Positions 54,018 through 62,317 of a stretch of 64,000 nucleotides of DNA are shown in pieces. The first letter of the stretch is position 1; each line of letters starts with the position of its first letter. The DNA is taken from contig NZ_KB899497.1 of assembly GCF_000378245.1 (NCBI RefSeq), positions 1-64,000 on the forward strand, in the 5' to 3' direction. The position numbers and the translations under genes were made by a program. This DNA is from Aromatoleum toluclasticum ATCC 700605 (GTDB lineage: Bacteria; Pseudomonadota; Gammaproteobacteria; Burkholderiales; Rhodocyclaceae). Below the pieces are notes generated by a model. It had not been told where the DNA came from, ran no database searches, and worked only from the letters and a program-made list of their open reading frames with translations.

Positions 54018-54058
54018 GAGCGGAAAAGCGGCATTTTTTGCCGTCTATTTGCCGGTTA
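54018..54058. promoter_or_regulatory. Candidate flagellar regulator site in fliF-fleS region
   Basis: GAGCGGAAAAGCGGCA and TGCCGTCTATTTGCCGGTT are inverted around a T-rich centre. On the minus strand AACCGGCAAATAGACGG resembles the FlhDC half-site AAYGG-N-AAATAGCG. The word TATTTGCCGGT (54046-54056) is shared with the flgA-flgB region. Direction suggests control of fliF. Confidence 0.5.
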
Positions 54059-54112
54059 CCATGGACGCATCGGGGCTTAATCTGCCAGCCGTGAAAACAG
54101 GTCCTGCACGCC

Positions 54113-55285
54113 ATGTCCGCTGAAACGCCTCCTGCCGCCACGAATGCCGCGCCCGGACCGGAGCAGCGCCTCGATGCGGCGCAGCTTGCCGAGGCCTTCG
54201 AGATGTTCGCGCGCGCGTCCGAGGAGCTATCGACCGCCTACAACGCGCTGCAGGGCCAGGTCGCGCAGCTCACCGAACGTCTCGCGGTGCTGCTCGGCGC
54301 TCTCCCCGCGGGCGTCGTGATGCTCGATCGCGCCGGTCGTGTCGGGCAGTGCAACAGTGCCGCGGAGACCCTGCTGGGCGGCGATCTCGCCGGCCGCCCG
54401 TGGGACGAACTGGCTGCCGCCCTGAATGCCACCGAAACGCCGGGCGAACTGACCGTCGGCGACGACACCGGCGCCCGCCGCGTCTCGCTGTCGGAGGCGG
54501 CGCTGGAATCCGGCGAAGGGCGCATCATCCTGCTGCACGACGTCACCGACACGCACCGCATGCGCCTGCAGGCCGAACGCAACGAAAGGCTGGCGGCGAT
54601 GGGCGAGATGGTCGCCGGCCTCGCCCACCAGCTGCGCACGCCGCTTGCCGCAGCGCTGTTGTATACCGGCAACCTGAAGCAAGCCGAACTCGCCCCCGCC
54701 GACCGTACACGCGTCGCCGACCGCGCGATCGAGCGCCTGCGCTACCTCGAGCGCCTGATCCGCGACATGCTGCTCTTCGCGCGCGGCGACAGCCTCGGCC
54801 GTCAGCGTTTCGGCGTCTGCGAGCTCGCCGGGGAGCTCGTGCATACCCTCGAACCGCTCGCCCGTGCGCGGCAAGTCGACTTCTCGTCCACCTGCGACTG
54901 CGGCGATGCCACCCTGCTCGGCGACCGCAAGGCTTTGGGCGGTGCGATCACGAACCTGCTTGAAAACGCCATCCAGGCCACCGAGGCCGGCGGAGCGGTG
55001 GACCTGTCCGCCACGCTCGAAGGCGACACCGTTTTCTTCCGTATCCGCGACAACGGGCGCGGCATCGAGCCGGCCCACCAGGCGCGTCTGTTCGACCCCT
55101 TCTTCACGACGCGGGCGGACGGCACCGGCCTGGGGCTCGCGATCGCGCGCGGCGTTGCGCGGGCCCATGGCGGCGACATCGCCGTCGAATCCAGCCCCGG
55201 CAAGGGCGCCATGTTCATCCTCAGCCTGCCGCTGCCATGTCCCGACGAGGGCGAAGCAGCACCGGCACCGAAGGTACCTGCATGA
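54113..55285 (+). CDS. fleS: FleS/FlrB-type flagellar sensor histidine kinase
   Basis: This soluble 390-residue kinase has no membrane segment. A coiled-coil lead (residues ~20-60) precedes a PAS-like domain (GALPAGVVMLDRAGRVGQCN) and the HisKA domain with phospho-acceptor His172 (VAGLAHQLRTPLAAA). The ATPase domain has NLLENAIQATEAGG, DNGRGIEP and GTGLGLAIARGVARAHGG. It overlaps fleR by four bases. It should phosphorylate FleR and thereby drive sigma-54 flagellar promoters. Confidence 0.9.
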   Translation: MSAETPPAATNAAPGPEQRLDAAQLAEAFEMFARASEELSTAYNALQGQVAQLTERLAVLLGALPAGVVMLDRAGRVGQCNSAAETLLGGDLAGRPWDELAAALNATETPGELTVGDDTGARRVSLSEAALESGEGRIILLHDVTDTHRMRLQAERNERLAAMGEMVAGLAHQLRTPLAAALLYTGNLKQAELAPADRTRVADRAIERLRYLERLIRDMLLFARGDSLGRQRFGVCELAGELVHTLEPLARARQVDFSSTCDCGDATLLGDRKALGGAITNLLENAIQATEAGGAVDLSATLEGDTVFFRIRDNGRGIEPAHQARLFDPFFTTRADGTGLGLAIARGVARAHGGDIAVESSPGKGAMFILSLPLPCPDEGEAAPAPKVPA

Positions 55286-56715
55286 TCGAACAGATCAACA
55301 TCCTCGTCGTCGAGGACGACGCCGCATTGCGTGACGCCGTGTGCCTCACGCTGGAAATGGGCGGGCATCGCGTCACCGGCGTCGATGGCGGACCGGCCGC
55401 GCTCATCGAGATCGGCCGGCAGGCCTTCAACCTCGTCGTCAGCGACCTGCGCATGCTGCCGATGGACGGCCTGCAGCTCCTCGGCGAAATCCGCGCGCGC
55501 CTGCCCCAGCTTCCCGTCCTGCTGATGACTGCCTACGGCGACGTCGACAAGGCCGTCGCGGCGATGCGCGGCGGCGCCTGCGACTTCCTCATGAAGCCGT
55601 TCGAACCCGACGTCCTGCTCGAACACGTGCGGCGCTACGCGTCTCAACCGCCGGGGGCCGACGACACCGTGGCCGAGGATCCGCACACCCGCAACCTGCT
55701 CGCGCTCGCCGCGCGTGTCGCCGACACCGACGCCACGGTGCTGCTCACCGGCGAATCGGGCACCGGCAAGGAAGTCTTCGCGCGCTACATCCACGACCAT
55801 TCGGCGCGCAGGGCGGGGCCCTTCGTCGCAATCAACTGCGCCGCCATCCCCGAGAACCTGCTCGAAGCGACCCTCTTCGGTTACGAAAAGGGTGCGTTCA
55901 CCGGTGCGCAGACGGCGCAGCCGGGCAAGTTCGAGCAGGCGCAGGACGGCACCATCCTGCTCGACGAGATCTCCGAAATGCCGCTCTCGCTGCAGGCCAA
56001 GCTCCTGCGCGTGCTGCAGGAGCGGGAGGTCGAGCGCGTCGGCGGCAAGAAACCGGTCGAGCTCGATATCCGCGTGCTGGCGACGAGCAACCGCGACATG
56101 GCGCGGGAAATCGCGGCCGGCCGCTTCCGCGAAGACCTCTATTACCGGCTCAATGTCTTCCCGCTTGTGATCCCGGGACTGCGCGAACGCCCCGGCGACA
56201 TCCTTCCGCTCGCCCGCCATTTCCTCGCCCGTCACGGCGAACGCCTCAAGCGCCGCGCCCGGCTGAGCCCGGAAGCCGAGCAGCTGATCGTGCTCCATGC
56301 CTGGCCCGGCAACGTGCGCGAACTGGAAAATGCGATGCAGCGTGCGCTGATCCTCGCCGTCGGCGACACGATCACGGCGGAGACGGTGCATTTGTGCCTG
56401 CCGAACCGCGTCGTGGCGGGACCGGCCCGAAGCGCAGAAGTGCCAAGCCGGATCGAAATGGAGCCGGTGTCCGTATCGGAGGCGGCAAATTTTGCCGTGC
56501 GGCCGGAAAACCTTGCCGTTTCATCCCCTTCCCGGTCCGATCCTGCAGCCGTCGGTCGGCCGGCAAACATGAGGGACCTCGAGCGCGAACACATTCTCTC
56601 GACGCTGCGCGAAGTCGGCGGGTCGCGGAAGAGGGCAGTCGAAAAGCTCGGGATCTCGGAACGGACCTTGCGTTACAAGCTGCAGCAGTACCGTGACGAG
56701 GGCTACGAGGTGTAG
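55282..56715 (+). CDS. fleR: FleR/FlrC-type sigma-54 flagellar response regulator
   Basis: The 477-residue activator has a receiver domain (acidic pocket E11-D12-D13, phospho-acceptor Asp55), an AAA+ domain with Walker A GESGTGKE (157-164) and the sigma-54 contact loop GAFTGA (204-209), and a C-terminal Fis-type helix-turn-helix (KRAVEKLGISERTLRYKLQQ). Residues ~395-430 are an unstructured linker. It is the only enhancer-binding protein in this window and should act on the -24/-12 sites at flgB, flgK and fliE. Confidence 0.93.
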   Translation: MIEQINILVVEDDAALRDAVCLTLEMGGHRVTGVDGGPAALIEIGRQAFNLVVSDLRMLPMDGLQLLGEIRARLPQLPVLLMTAYGDVDKAVAAMRGGACDFLMKPFEPDVLLEHVRRYASQPPGADDTVAEDPHTRNLLALAARVADTDATVLLTGESGTGKEVFARYIHDHSARRAGPFVAINCAAIPENLLEATLFGYEKGAFTGAQTAQPGKFEQAQDGTILLDEISEMPLSLQAKLLRVLQEREVERVGGKKPVELDIRVLATSNRDMAREIAAGRFREDLYYRLNVFPLVIPGLRERPGDILPLARHFLARHGERLKRRARLSPEAEQLIVLHAWPGNVRELENAMQRALILAVGDTITAETVHLCLPNRVVAGPARSAEVPSRIEMEPVSVSEAANFAVRPENLAVSSPSRSDPAAVGRPANMRDLEREHILSTLREVGGSRKRAVEKLGISERTLRYKLQQYRDEGYEV

Positions 56716-56781
56716 CGCATGGGGCTGAAAGGCAAGCACAAAGTGGCTGGACGGGTTTGCTTAACGGCCGATGGGGTTTTT

Positions 56782-56856
56782 GTGGGAGCGGCTTCAGCCG
56801 CGAATCAACCGGCGGGGTTCCCTCATGCGCCAATTCGCGGCTGAAGCCGCTCCCAC
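56782..56856. repeat. Inverted-repeat element with perfect 24-bp arms
   Basis: The 24-nt arm at 56782-56805 (starting GTGGGAGCGGCTTCAGCC) is the exact reverse complement of 56833-56856, with 27 bp between. This GTGGGAGCGGCTTCAGCCGCGAA unit is of the type widely dispersed as REP pairs in proteobacteria. It separates fleR from the fliE promoter. Confidence 0.85.
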
Positions 56857-56882
56857 GGAAGCCGCTTGCCGTTACAAGCTTT

Positions 56883-56898
56883 TGGCACGACGATTGCT
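56883..56898 (+). promoter_or_regulatory. Sigma-54 promoter of fliE, perfect consensus
   Basis: TGGCACGACGATTGCT matches TGGCACG-N4-TTGCW at every defined position. It lies 45 bp upstream of the fliE start. Activation by the adjacent FleR is expected. Confidence 0.95.
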
Positions 56899-56943
56899 CT
56901 GCTAGACTGAGTGCAACGGATACTCGGTCTTGAGGTCGAGCGA

Positions 56944-57264
56944 ATGGATACGCGTGGAATCAACCAGATGATCGGCGAATTGCGCGCCACCGCCCAGGCG
57001 GCGGGTGCGAAGTCGACCGCCCCTGCCAAGGAGGCCGGCGGCGTCGATTTTGCCGAAGTGCTGCAGGGGGCGCTGAAGGACGTGAGTGCCGCGCAGCAGG
57101 AAGCCCGCGGCATGGCGCAGGAGTTTTCCGCCGGCGATCCAAACGTCAATCTCCAGGACGTGATGGTCAACCTGCAGAAGGCCAACCTGTCGTTCCAGCA
57201 GATGGTGCAGGTGCGCAACCGCCTCGTCACGGCATATCAGGACATCATGAACATGCCGGTCTGA
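56944..57264 (+). CDS. fliE: FliE, MS-ring/rod junction protein
   Basis: The 106-residue protein links the MS ring to the rod. It starts MDTRGINQMIGELRATAQ and ends with LQDVMVNLQKANLSFQQMVQVRNRLVTAYQDIMNMPV-type helix. The ATG at 56944 is chosen by homology of this start; a frame from 56911 lies across the promoter-proximal leader. A terminator follows, so it is monocistronic. Confidence 0.93.
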   Translation: MDTRGINQMIGELRATAQAAGAKSTAPAKEAGGVDFAEVLQGALKDVSAAQQEARGMAQEFSAGDPNVNLQDVMVNLQKANLSFQQMVQVRNRLVTAYQDIMNMPV

Positions 57265-57289
57265 CCGGGTGTCGTGCGAACAGATCAAG

Positions 57290-57312
57290 AAGCCGCCTGC
57301 AGGGCGGCTTTT
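57290..57312 (+). terminator. Rho-independent terminator after fliE
   Basis: AAGCCGCC (57290-57297) pairs with GGCGGCTT (57303-57310) around a 5-base loop and runs into TTTT. It also lies at the end of the convergent ycgR-like gene. Confidence 0.85.
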
Positions 57313-57331
57313 CATTTCCTGCGACCGGGTT

Positions 57332-58102
57332 TCAGTGTTCCCCGGTCATTCGGCGGTCACGTTCGAGCTTGAACATGTAGCGCTGGATTCTTGCCGTCGC
57401 CTGGTTCGACAGGCCCATGAATTCACACCCGGCGCGCTGCACCTTCACTCCGTTCGCCTTCTCGATCTCGAACAGGTTCCTGACCTTCAGGCCCACGGGC
57501 AGGGGATTGCCGTCGGGCAGCCGGAGCGAGCACTGCCTGTATTCCGTGCCCGGCTCGAAGCGAAGTTCCCGTGGCGGAACGAGGACCGCCAGTCCGCCGC
57601 CGCTGATGTCCACGATTCGCACCTGCACCTCCTGCCGGCGGCCGTCCTCGCCTGCGTGGGTGATCACGCACATGAGCGGTTCGACCTGAGAGGTGGGCAG
57701 GCGGTAGAACTCCCGCCTTTGCAGGCGGACGATGCTGTCGGGCAGCGCCGCGCGCAGGGCAGGTCTGCCCTCGTATTCGATGCGCGCCGGTACTGCCAGC
57801 GCGAATTGCAGCTTCACGTTGTCGAGGCGTGTCGTGCAGACGAGCCGGGCGGCGCTCCCCACCCGGGCGTTGCGCACCTCGTCGGGGCAGGCATCGACGA
57901 TCACGGCTCCGTCGTCGGTCAGCGCGAGCGCCAGCGTGATGAACGACTCCCCTCCATCGATGAACGCAGTCAGGAGCAGGCGTTTCTCGACCACCGCGCC
58001 GAGCAGCCGAACGATTTCACGCGGGTCGTGTACCGCGTAGCGGGCGAAGGTGTCGGTATCCAGCGGCCGCAGCGTCGTCGTGGTTTCGGACGGTTCGGGC
58101 AT
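57332..58102 (-). CDS. ycgR: YcgR-like PilZ protein, flagellar brake
   Basis: The protein binds cyclic di-GMP and slows the motor. An N-terminal YcgR domain (residues ~15-110) is followed by a PilZ domain with RREFYR (RxxxR) and DISGGGLAVLV (DxSxxG). I start at the ATG at 58102; a TTG at 58108 is less likely. A GGDEF protein at the right edge of the window could be its c-di-GMP source. Confidence 0.9.
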   Translation of the reverse strand: MPEPSETTTTLRPLDTDTFARYAVHDPREIVRLLGAVVEKRLLLTAFIDGGESFITLALALTDDGAVIVDACPDEVRNARVGSAARLVCTTRLDNVKLQFALAVPARIEYEGRPALRAALPDSIVRLQRREFYRLPTSQVEPLMCVITHAGEDGRRQEVQVRIVDISGGGLAVLVPPRELRFEPGTEYRQCSLRLPDGNPLPVGLKVRNLFEIEKANGVKVQRAGCEFMGLSNQATARIQRYMFKLERDRRMTGEH

Positions 58103-58140
58103 CGGCAACGAGTTGAGGCAAAGTCGCGTTTATAGCACGA

Positions 58141-58461
58141 CTAGGCGCGAGCAGGCCCGCCTGGCGCTCGCGCCTGCGTGCCCGGTACGCCCTGTTCGAC
58201 ACGGTAGATCCACGCGAGCAGTTCCGCCACGGCGATGTATAGCTCGGGCGGGATGCGCGCGTCGAGGTCGACCTGCATCAGGAGGCCGACCAGCTCGGGG
58301 GATTCGTGCACGAACACCCCCGCTTCCCGCGCACGCTCGATGATCTCGCGTGCGATCAGGCCGCGTCCCTTCGCAACCACGCGCGGCGCGGCGTCTCCCT
58401 TGCTGTAGGCGAGCGCGACGGCCTCGCCGCGTGGTCCCGGATCGTGCTCAGTTTTCGCCAT
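58141..58461 (-). CDS. FlhB C-terminal-domain-like protein
   Basis: The 106-residue protein matches only the cytoplasmic domain of the export switch protein FlhB (AVALAYSKGDAAPRVVAKGR, EIIERAREAGVFVHESPELVGLL, PPELYIAVAELLAWIY). It has no membrane helices and lacks the NPTH autocleavage site. Its gene overlaps a fliK-like gene by 14 bases. Such FhlB-type proteins can replace the cleaved C-terminal part of FlhB in export control. Confidence 0.85.
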   Translation of the reverse strand: MAKTEHDPGPRGEAVALAYSKGDAAPRVVAKGRGLIAREIIERAREAGVFVHESPELVGLLMQVDLDARIPPELYIAVAELLAWIYRVEQGVPGTQARAPGGPARA

Positions 58462-59611
58462 CGCGGCGCTCCGCGACGAAACCGGTGAGCGGCACGTTGG
58501 CCGCTTCGAGGGCGCTGTCGAGCTCGGCGCGGGCGTTGGCCAGCGCGGCGACCGTGGTGGTGTCGTCGGCCATCAGGCGCAGGGCCACGCCCGCCGGCGT
58601 CAGGATCAGATTTGCCTCGACACCGCCAAGCCGCGGCAGGCTGAGCCGCAAGGTGGTCTTCCACTCCGCCGGCGGCTCGTCCGCACCCGGTTCGCGGTCG
58701 CGCTGCGGATCCTCGATTTCCCATTCCATCGTCTGCCCCGGCCAGACCTGGCCCTGCCAGACGTAGTTCTGCGTCGCCATCGCGTCCAGCTGCTGATAGA
58801 CGACGGGGAAGAGCCTATCGGGAATGGCTGCGGTGCGCATGCCCGGAGCCGGCGCCTGATTCGCGCTTGCAGCGGCGTCGGACTCGTTCGCCGCCGACGC
58901 CGTCGCGGTCGATCCCTGTGCAGGTGCGTTTGGCCCCATTTCGGCGGTGGCACGTAGCGGGCTTGCCGGCCGAGCGAGTACGGCTACATCCGCCGGGCCG
59001 GCAGGCTGGGGCGCCGGCCCCCGCAGCTGCTCGCCCTGAGGCTCCTGCAACAGCGCTGCGGTAGCAAGTTTGCCGGACAGCCACCGCAGCTGGTGGGATT
59101 CGTAGAACAGGCCGCTCTGGGACAGCGCCTGCTGCAGGGCAGGGGCGAGCGTGGCGGCAGCATTGTTTGCCGGTGGCGCGGCGACGATGGGTTTTCCCGC
59201 GGCGAGCGTCGCCGGCTGCGGAGCCGGCTGCCCCGTGAGCAGGAATCCGATCAGCCGCCCGGCAGCGCTGAGCGTCGGGCGGACCCCTTCGTTGCCCGCG
59301 AGCGTCGGCTCGGCTAGCTGTGCGAACACCGCCTTGGGCGTGCTCTGAGTGACGACCAGTTCCAGCGTGTCGCCGGCATTTGCCGAGTGGTTCAGGGCCA
59401 GCGTGTAATCGCGTCCGCCGACGATGGCCTTGAAGGTACCGTCGGGCAGGCGGCGGTCGATCGTCGCGATGAAGCGCTCGCCGGGCAGGAGTTCGGGAAG
59501 GCGTGCCTGGACCTCGCGCACGCGCGCCGGGCCGTTGATCGGCGGCTCGCTGTCGAAGAGGCTCGCCTCGGTGATCAGACGCAGGCGGGCGGCGAGATCT
59601 GACGGAATCAT
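58448..59611 (-). CDS. Second FliK-like protein
   Basis: This 387-residue protein has a globular N-terminus (residues ~1-105, GERFIATIDRRLPDGTFKAIVGG), an Ala/Pro-rich linker (~125-270) and a C-terminal FliK-type domain (WKTTLRLSLPRLGGVEANLILTPAGVALRL, about 315-345). It is distinct from FliK at 47234 and coupled to the FlhB-like gene, so the two probably act together on export or on a related process. Its precise role is unknown. Confidence 0.75.
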   Translation of the reverse strand: MIPSDLAARLRLITEASLFDSEPPINGPARVREVQARLPELLPGERFIATIDRRLPDGTFKAIVGGRDYTLALNHSANAGDTLELVVTQSTPKAVFAQLAEPTLAGNEGVRPTLSAAGRLIGFLLTGQPAPQPATLAAGKPIVAAPPANNAAATLAPALQQALSQSGLFYESHQLRWLSGKLATAALLQEPQGEQLRGPAPQPAGPADVAVLARPASPLRATAEMGPNAPAQGSTATASAANESDAAASANQAPAPGMRTAAIPDRLFPVVYQQLDAMATQNYVWQGQVWPGQTMEWEIEDPQRDREPGADEPPAEWKTTLRLSLPRLGGVEANLILTPAGVALRLMADDTTTVAALANARAELDSALEAANVPLTGFVAERRDGEN

Positions 59612-59658
59612 CGTGTGCGCTCCTGTGTCGTCAGACCGTCCGGAGGCCGGTCAGATCC

Positions 59659-59991
59659 TCAGGGGCCGAAGGCGCCATAGGCGGCGCGCACGGCACGGTC
59701 GCGTGCATTGCCCGACAGCAGCTTGCGTACGCTGGCGAGCCACGGCTCGACGTGTCTGCGGATTTCGGCGTCGTTTTCGAGCATGGTGGCGATCAGTTCC
59801 GCCTTGCGGGCAGCCTCCTCATTGCCGAGATCCTCGCGTGAGGCGCCCGCGGTGCGCATGATCTCGTCGCGCAACGCGGCCATCTCGCGTTCCAGCGTGA
59901 CGAGGCGGTCCCAGTCGTTCGCCTGCGCCGCTTCGACCATCGTGGCGGAAACCACACTCATCGACTCGAACAGGGAAAGAGGGGATGCCAT
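59659..59991 (-). CDS. fliT: FliT, filament-cap chaperone
   Basis: The 110-residue helical protein lies after fliDS. It has MVEAAQANDWDRLVTLEREM, the typical FliT front, and a long helix to the end. FliT guards FliD and, in some bacteria, regulates FlhDC. The ATG at 59991 is chosen, 12 bases after the fliS stop. A longer frame overlapping fliS is unlikely. Confidence 0.82.
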   Translation of the reverse strand: MASPLSLFESMSVVSATMVEAAQANDWDRLVTLEREMAALRDEIMRTAGASREDLGNEEAARKAELIATMLENDAEIRRHVEPWLASVRKLLSGNARDRAVRAAYGAFGP

Positions 59992-60002
59992 CACGGATCT
60001 CC

Positions 60003-60413
60003 TCAGGCTGCCGCAGTTGCCGCATCCGGTGCGATGCCGGCCCAGGCTTCGCGCAACGTGGCGAGCAGGTTGCGGACCTCGTCGAGTGCCGCGCGGTTGT
60101 TGTGCAGGTTCGCGTAAAGCAGGCGTTCGCCCATGTAGACATACAGCGCATCGAGCCGACCGGCGAGTTCTCCTCCGGCGACCGGATCGAGGCTGGCCTT
60201 CAGGCCGTTGACAATGATCTCGATGGCCTTGGAGATGGACTGGCCCTTGGTCGAAATATCGTTCCTTTCCATTGCTGCTGCCGCAGTGGCGATCGAAAGA
60301 ATCGCGCCGTCGAAAAGCATCAGGATCAGCTTGTGCGGATCGGCCGTGCTCACGCCGGTTTCGACGCCGACCTTGGCATAGGCCGATGCGCGGTTGGATG
60401 ATGAGCCGAACAT
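60003..60413 (-). CDS. fliS: FliS, flagellin export chaperone
   Basis: The 136-residue four-helix chaperone has AYAKVGVETGVSTADPHKLILMLFDGAI and YMGERLLYANLHNN, the FliS hallmarks. It binds the C-terminus of flagellin. It lies 14 bp after fliD. Confidence 0.93.
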   Translation of the reverse strand: MFGSSSNRASAYAKVGVETGVSTADPHKLILMLFDGAILSIATAAAAMERNDISTKGQSISKAIEIIVNGLKASLDPVAGGELAGRLDALYVYMGERLLYANLHNNRAALDEVRNLLATLREAWAGIAPDAATAAA

Positions 60414-60427
60414 TGCGTTGCTCCGGG

Positions 60428-61852
60428 TTATTCGCCAATCTTGGGCAGGTTCGCGAGTTGCTGCGTGAGATAGTTGCTCGTTTGCGTCATGCGGGCCACC
60501 ATCGAGTCGAGCGCCGTGAATTGCGCCATGTAGCGCTTCTGGATACCTTCCAGCCGCGCTTCGAACGCTTCACGCTGTTTGCCGATCGACTTGATGGAGG
60601 CGTTGATGCCGTCGGTGCGCCCGGCCAGCAGGCCGTCGCTGGAGAGGAAGTTGTCGAGGCCGTCGGAGATCGTGGCGGCGAGGCCCTTCACACTGCCGAC
60701 GCCGCCGAAGAAGCTTCCGACGTTGAGCTTCGGGTCCTGCAGCGCGGCGTCCAGCTTGGCGCTGTCGACTGCCAGCTTGCCGTCGGTCTGGAAGGTGATG
60801 CCGATGTCGCTGAGGCGGCTGACATTGCCCAAGCCGGAAAGGGCGCTGCCGACCATGTTACGCACCTGGCTCTGCACGCTGCGTGCCGTGGAGTCGCCGG
60901 TCAGTGCAGACGCCGCTTTCTTTTCGGCGTCGTAGTTGGTCAGATTCCTGAGCGTGGTCTGCGTGTCGTTGTAGGCCTTGACGAAGGCGTCGATGGCGCT
61001 GCGTGCGCCGCTCTTGTCGGTCGCGACGGTGAGGCTGGCGGCCGTCGTGGTCGCTTTCGTCAGGGTCAGCGTGACGCCGCTGATGACATCGCTGACGGTA
61101 TTGCTGCTGCGCGTGATGGCGATGCCGTCGACCGTAAATGCCGCATCCTGTGAAGACTGTATCCGGGTGGTGGTCGGAGAGCCTGCCGGTGTCGCCGGGT
61201 CGTAGTTCAGACCGACGCTGCCGCCGATGCTGAATGCCTGGTCGTCGCCCGTGCTCTTGCCGGTGATCACCAGCTGTTTCGCGGTGCCGTTGTTGACCAG
61301 GTTGGCGGAGACCCCGAGGTCTGCCGCATTGATCGCGTCCCGCAACTCCTCGATGGTCTTGCCTGTGAAGCTCAGCGTCTTCGTCGTGCCCGCCCCGGCG
61401 GTAAATGTGCCGTCGACGGTTTCGCCAGCCACGAATGCGCCGTCGATCATCTTGCCGAAGCGGATGTCCAGGGTTTGAGGCGTGACACTGCCGTCGGCGG
61501 GTACGAACTGAGTAGTCGCGTTGCTGGCCACGCGCTGCGCTGCTGCCAGGCTGCCGACCTGCACTGCGTAGTTGCCGGTCGTCGCGCTCGCGGCGGAAGT
61601 GGCGGTGAAGCCCGCGTCGGCGCCGACGGTGGCCTTGGTGGCGGAAAATTTTGCCGCGTCGTTCAGCGCTTTTGCCGCGGTCTGCAGTGCGGCCAGGCTG
61701 CTCTTGATCTGGCCGAACGCCGACAGCCTGGACTGGAAGCTCGCTTCCTTCTTCGCCAGCGCCGCGAGCGGTTGGCGTTCGACGGCCATCAACTGCGACA
61801 CCATGCCGCTGATGTCGAGTCCGGAGCCGAGTCCTGATGCGGTCAAAGCCAT
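60428..61852 (-). CDS. fliD: FliD, filament cap protein
   Basis: The 474-residue cap protein has the N-terminal SGLGSGLDISGMVSQLMAVE and the C-terminal coiled coil (LEGIQKRYMAQFTALDSMVARM, then SNYLTQQLANL). The middle (residues ~100-400) is beta-rich outer domain. It lies 16 bp after flaG. Confidence 0.94.
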   Translation of the reverse strand: MALTASGLGSGLDISGMVSQLMAVERQPLAALAKKEASFQSRLSAFGQIKSSLAALQTAAKALNDAAKFSATKATVGADAGFTATSAASATTGNYAVQVGSLAAAQRVASNATTQFVPADGSVTPQTLDIRFGKMIDGAFVAGETVDGTFTAGAGTTKTLSFTGKTIEELRDAINAADLGVSANLVNNGTAKQLVITGKSTGDDQAFSIGGSVGLNYDPATPAGSPTTTRIQSSQDAAFTVDGIAITRSSNTVSDVISGVTLTLTKATTTAASLTVATDKSGARSAIDAFVKAYNDTQTTLRNLTNYDAEKKAASALTGDSTARSVQSQVRNMVGSALSGLGNVSRLSDIGITFQTDGKLAVDSAKLDAALQDPKLNVGSFFGGVGSVKGLAATISDGLDNFLSSDGLLAGRTDGINASIKSIGKQREAFEARLEGIQKRYMAQFTALDSMVARMTQTSNYLTQQLANLPKIGE

Positions 61853-61868
61853 GATGTCCTCCTCGCGG

Positions 61869-62237
61869 CTAGGCTTTCTGCTGTATCAGCAGGCCCTGGA
61901 GTCGGTCGAGGGCCTTGGAAATCGCCAGCACCTCTTCGGACGGAATCTGGCGGATCACCTCGTCGGTGGTCGAATCGACGAGTTTTACCAGTGTACGCCC
62001 GGTGTCTTCGTCAATCGAGAAACGCAGGTTCTGTGCCACCGGCGCGATCACTTTCTGCACTTCGGCCACGGCCTGCAGCAGCGCTTCGTGCGTGGGGGCG
62101 GTTGCGCCGGGGGGAGAGGTGGCTTGCGTCGCCTGGGGCGCGGCCGGACTGGGAATCGCGCCGCGTTCGCCGGTGACCGCCCGCGCCGCACTAGCGGTCA
62201 TCGCTGCTGCGTTGCTGGTGATGTTCTGAATGGTCAT
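61869..62237 (-). CDS. flaG: FlaG-family protein
   Basis: The 122-residue protein has a low-complexity N-terminal half and the FlaG core LRFSIDEDTGRTLVKLVDSTTDEVIRQIP-type sequence at about 72-105. FlaG affects filament length. The ATG at 62237 follows GGAGAGG; a longer frame begins upstream of the hairpin. It lies between fliC and fliD. Confidence 0.9.
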   Translation of the reverse strand: MTIQNITSNAAAMTASAARAVTGERGAIPSPAAPQATQATSPPGATAPTHEALLQAVAEVQKVIAPVAQNLRFSIDEDTGRTLVKLVDSTTDEVIRQIPSEEVLAISKALDRLQGLLIQQKA

Positions 62238-62257
62238 GATTCCACCTCTCCGATGGG

Positions 62258-62295
62258 CCACAGGCGCGAGACCCTCACGAGCCCCGCGCCTGTGG
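62258..62295 (-). terminator. Hairpin between fliC and flaG
   Basis: CCACAGGCGCG (62258-62268) and CGCGCCTGTGG (62285-62295) are perfect 11-bp arms. No T-tract is seen. It probably keeps most fliC transcripts from reading into flaG-fliD or stabilises the flagellin message. Confidence 0.65.
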
Positions 62296-62317
62296 GTGTT
62301 GCCAGTCTAACCGACGC

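Noticed and set aside
54030-54056. A sigma-54 promoter for fliF on the minus strand (GGCAAATAGACGGC)
   Set aside because: Spacing is right but the -12 element reads CGGC, not TTGC; the segment is better explained as a regulator site.
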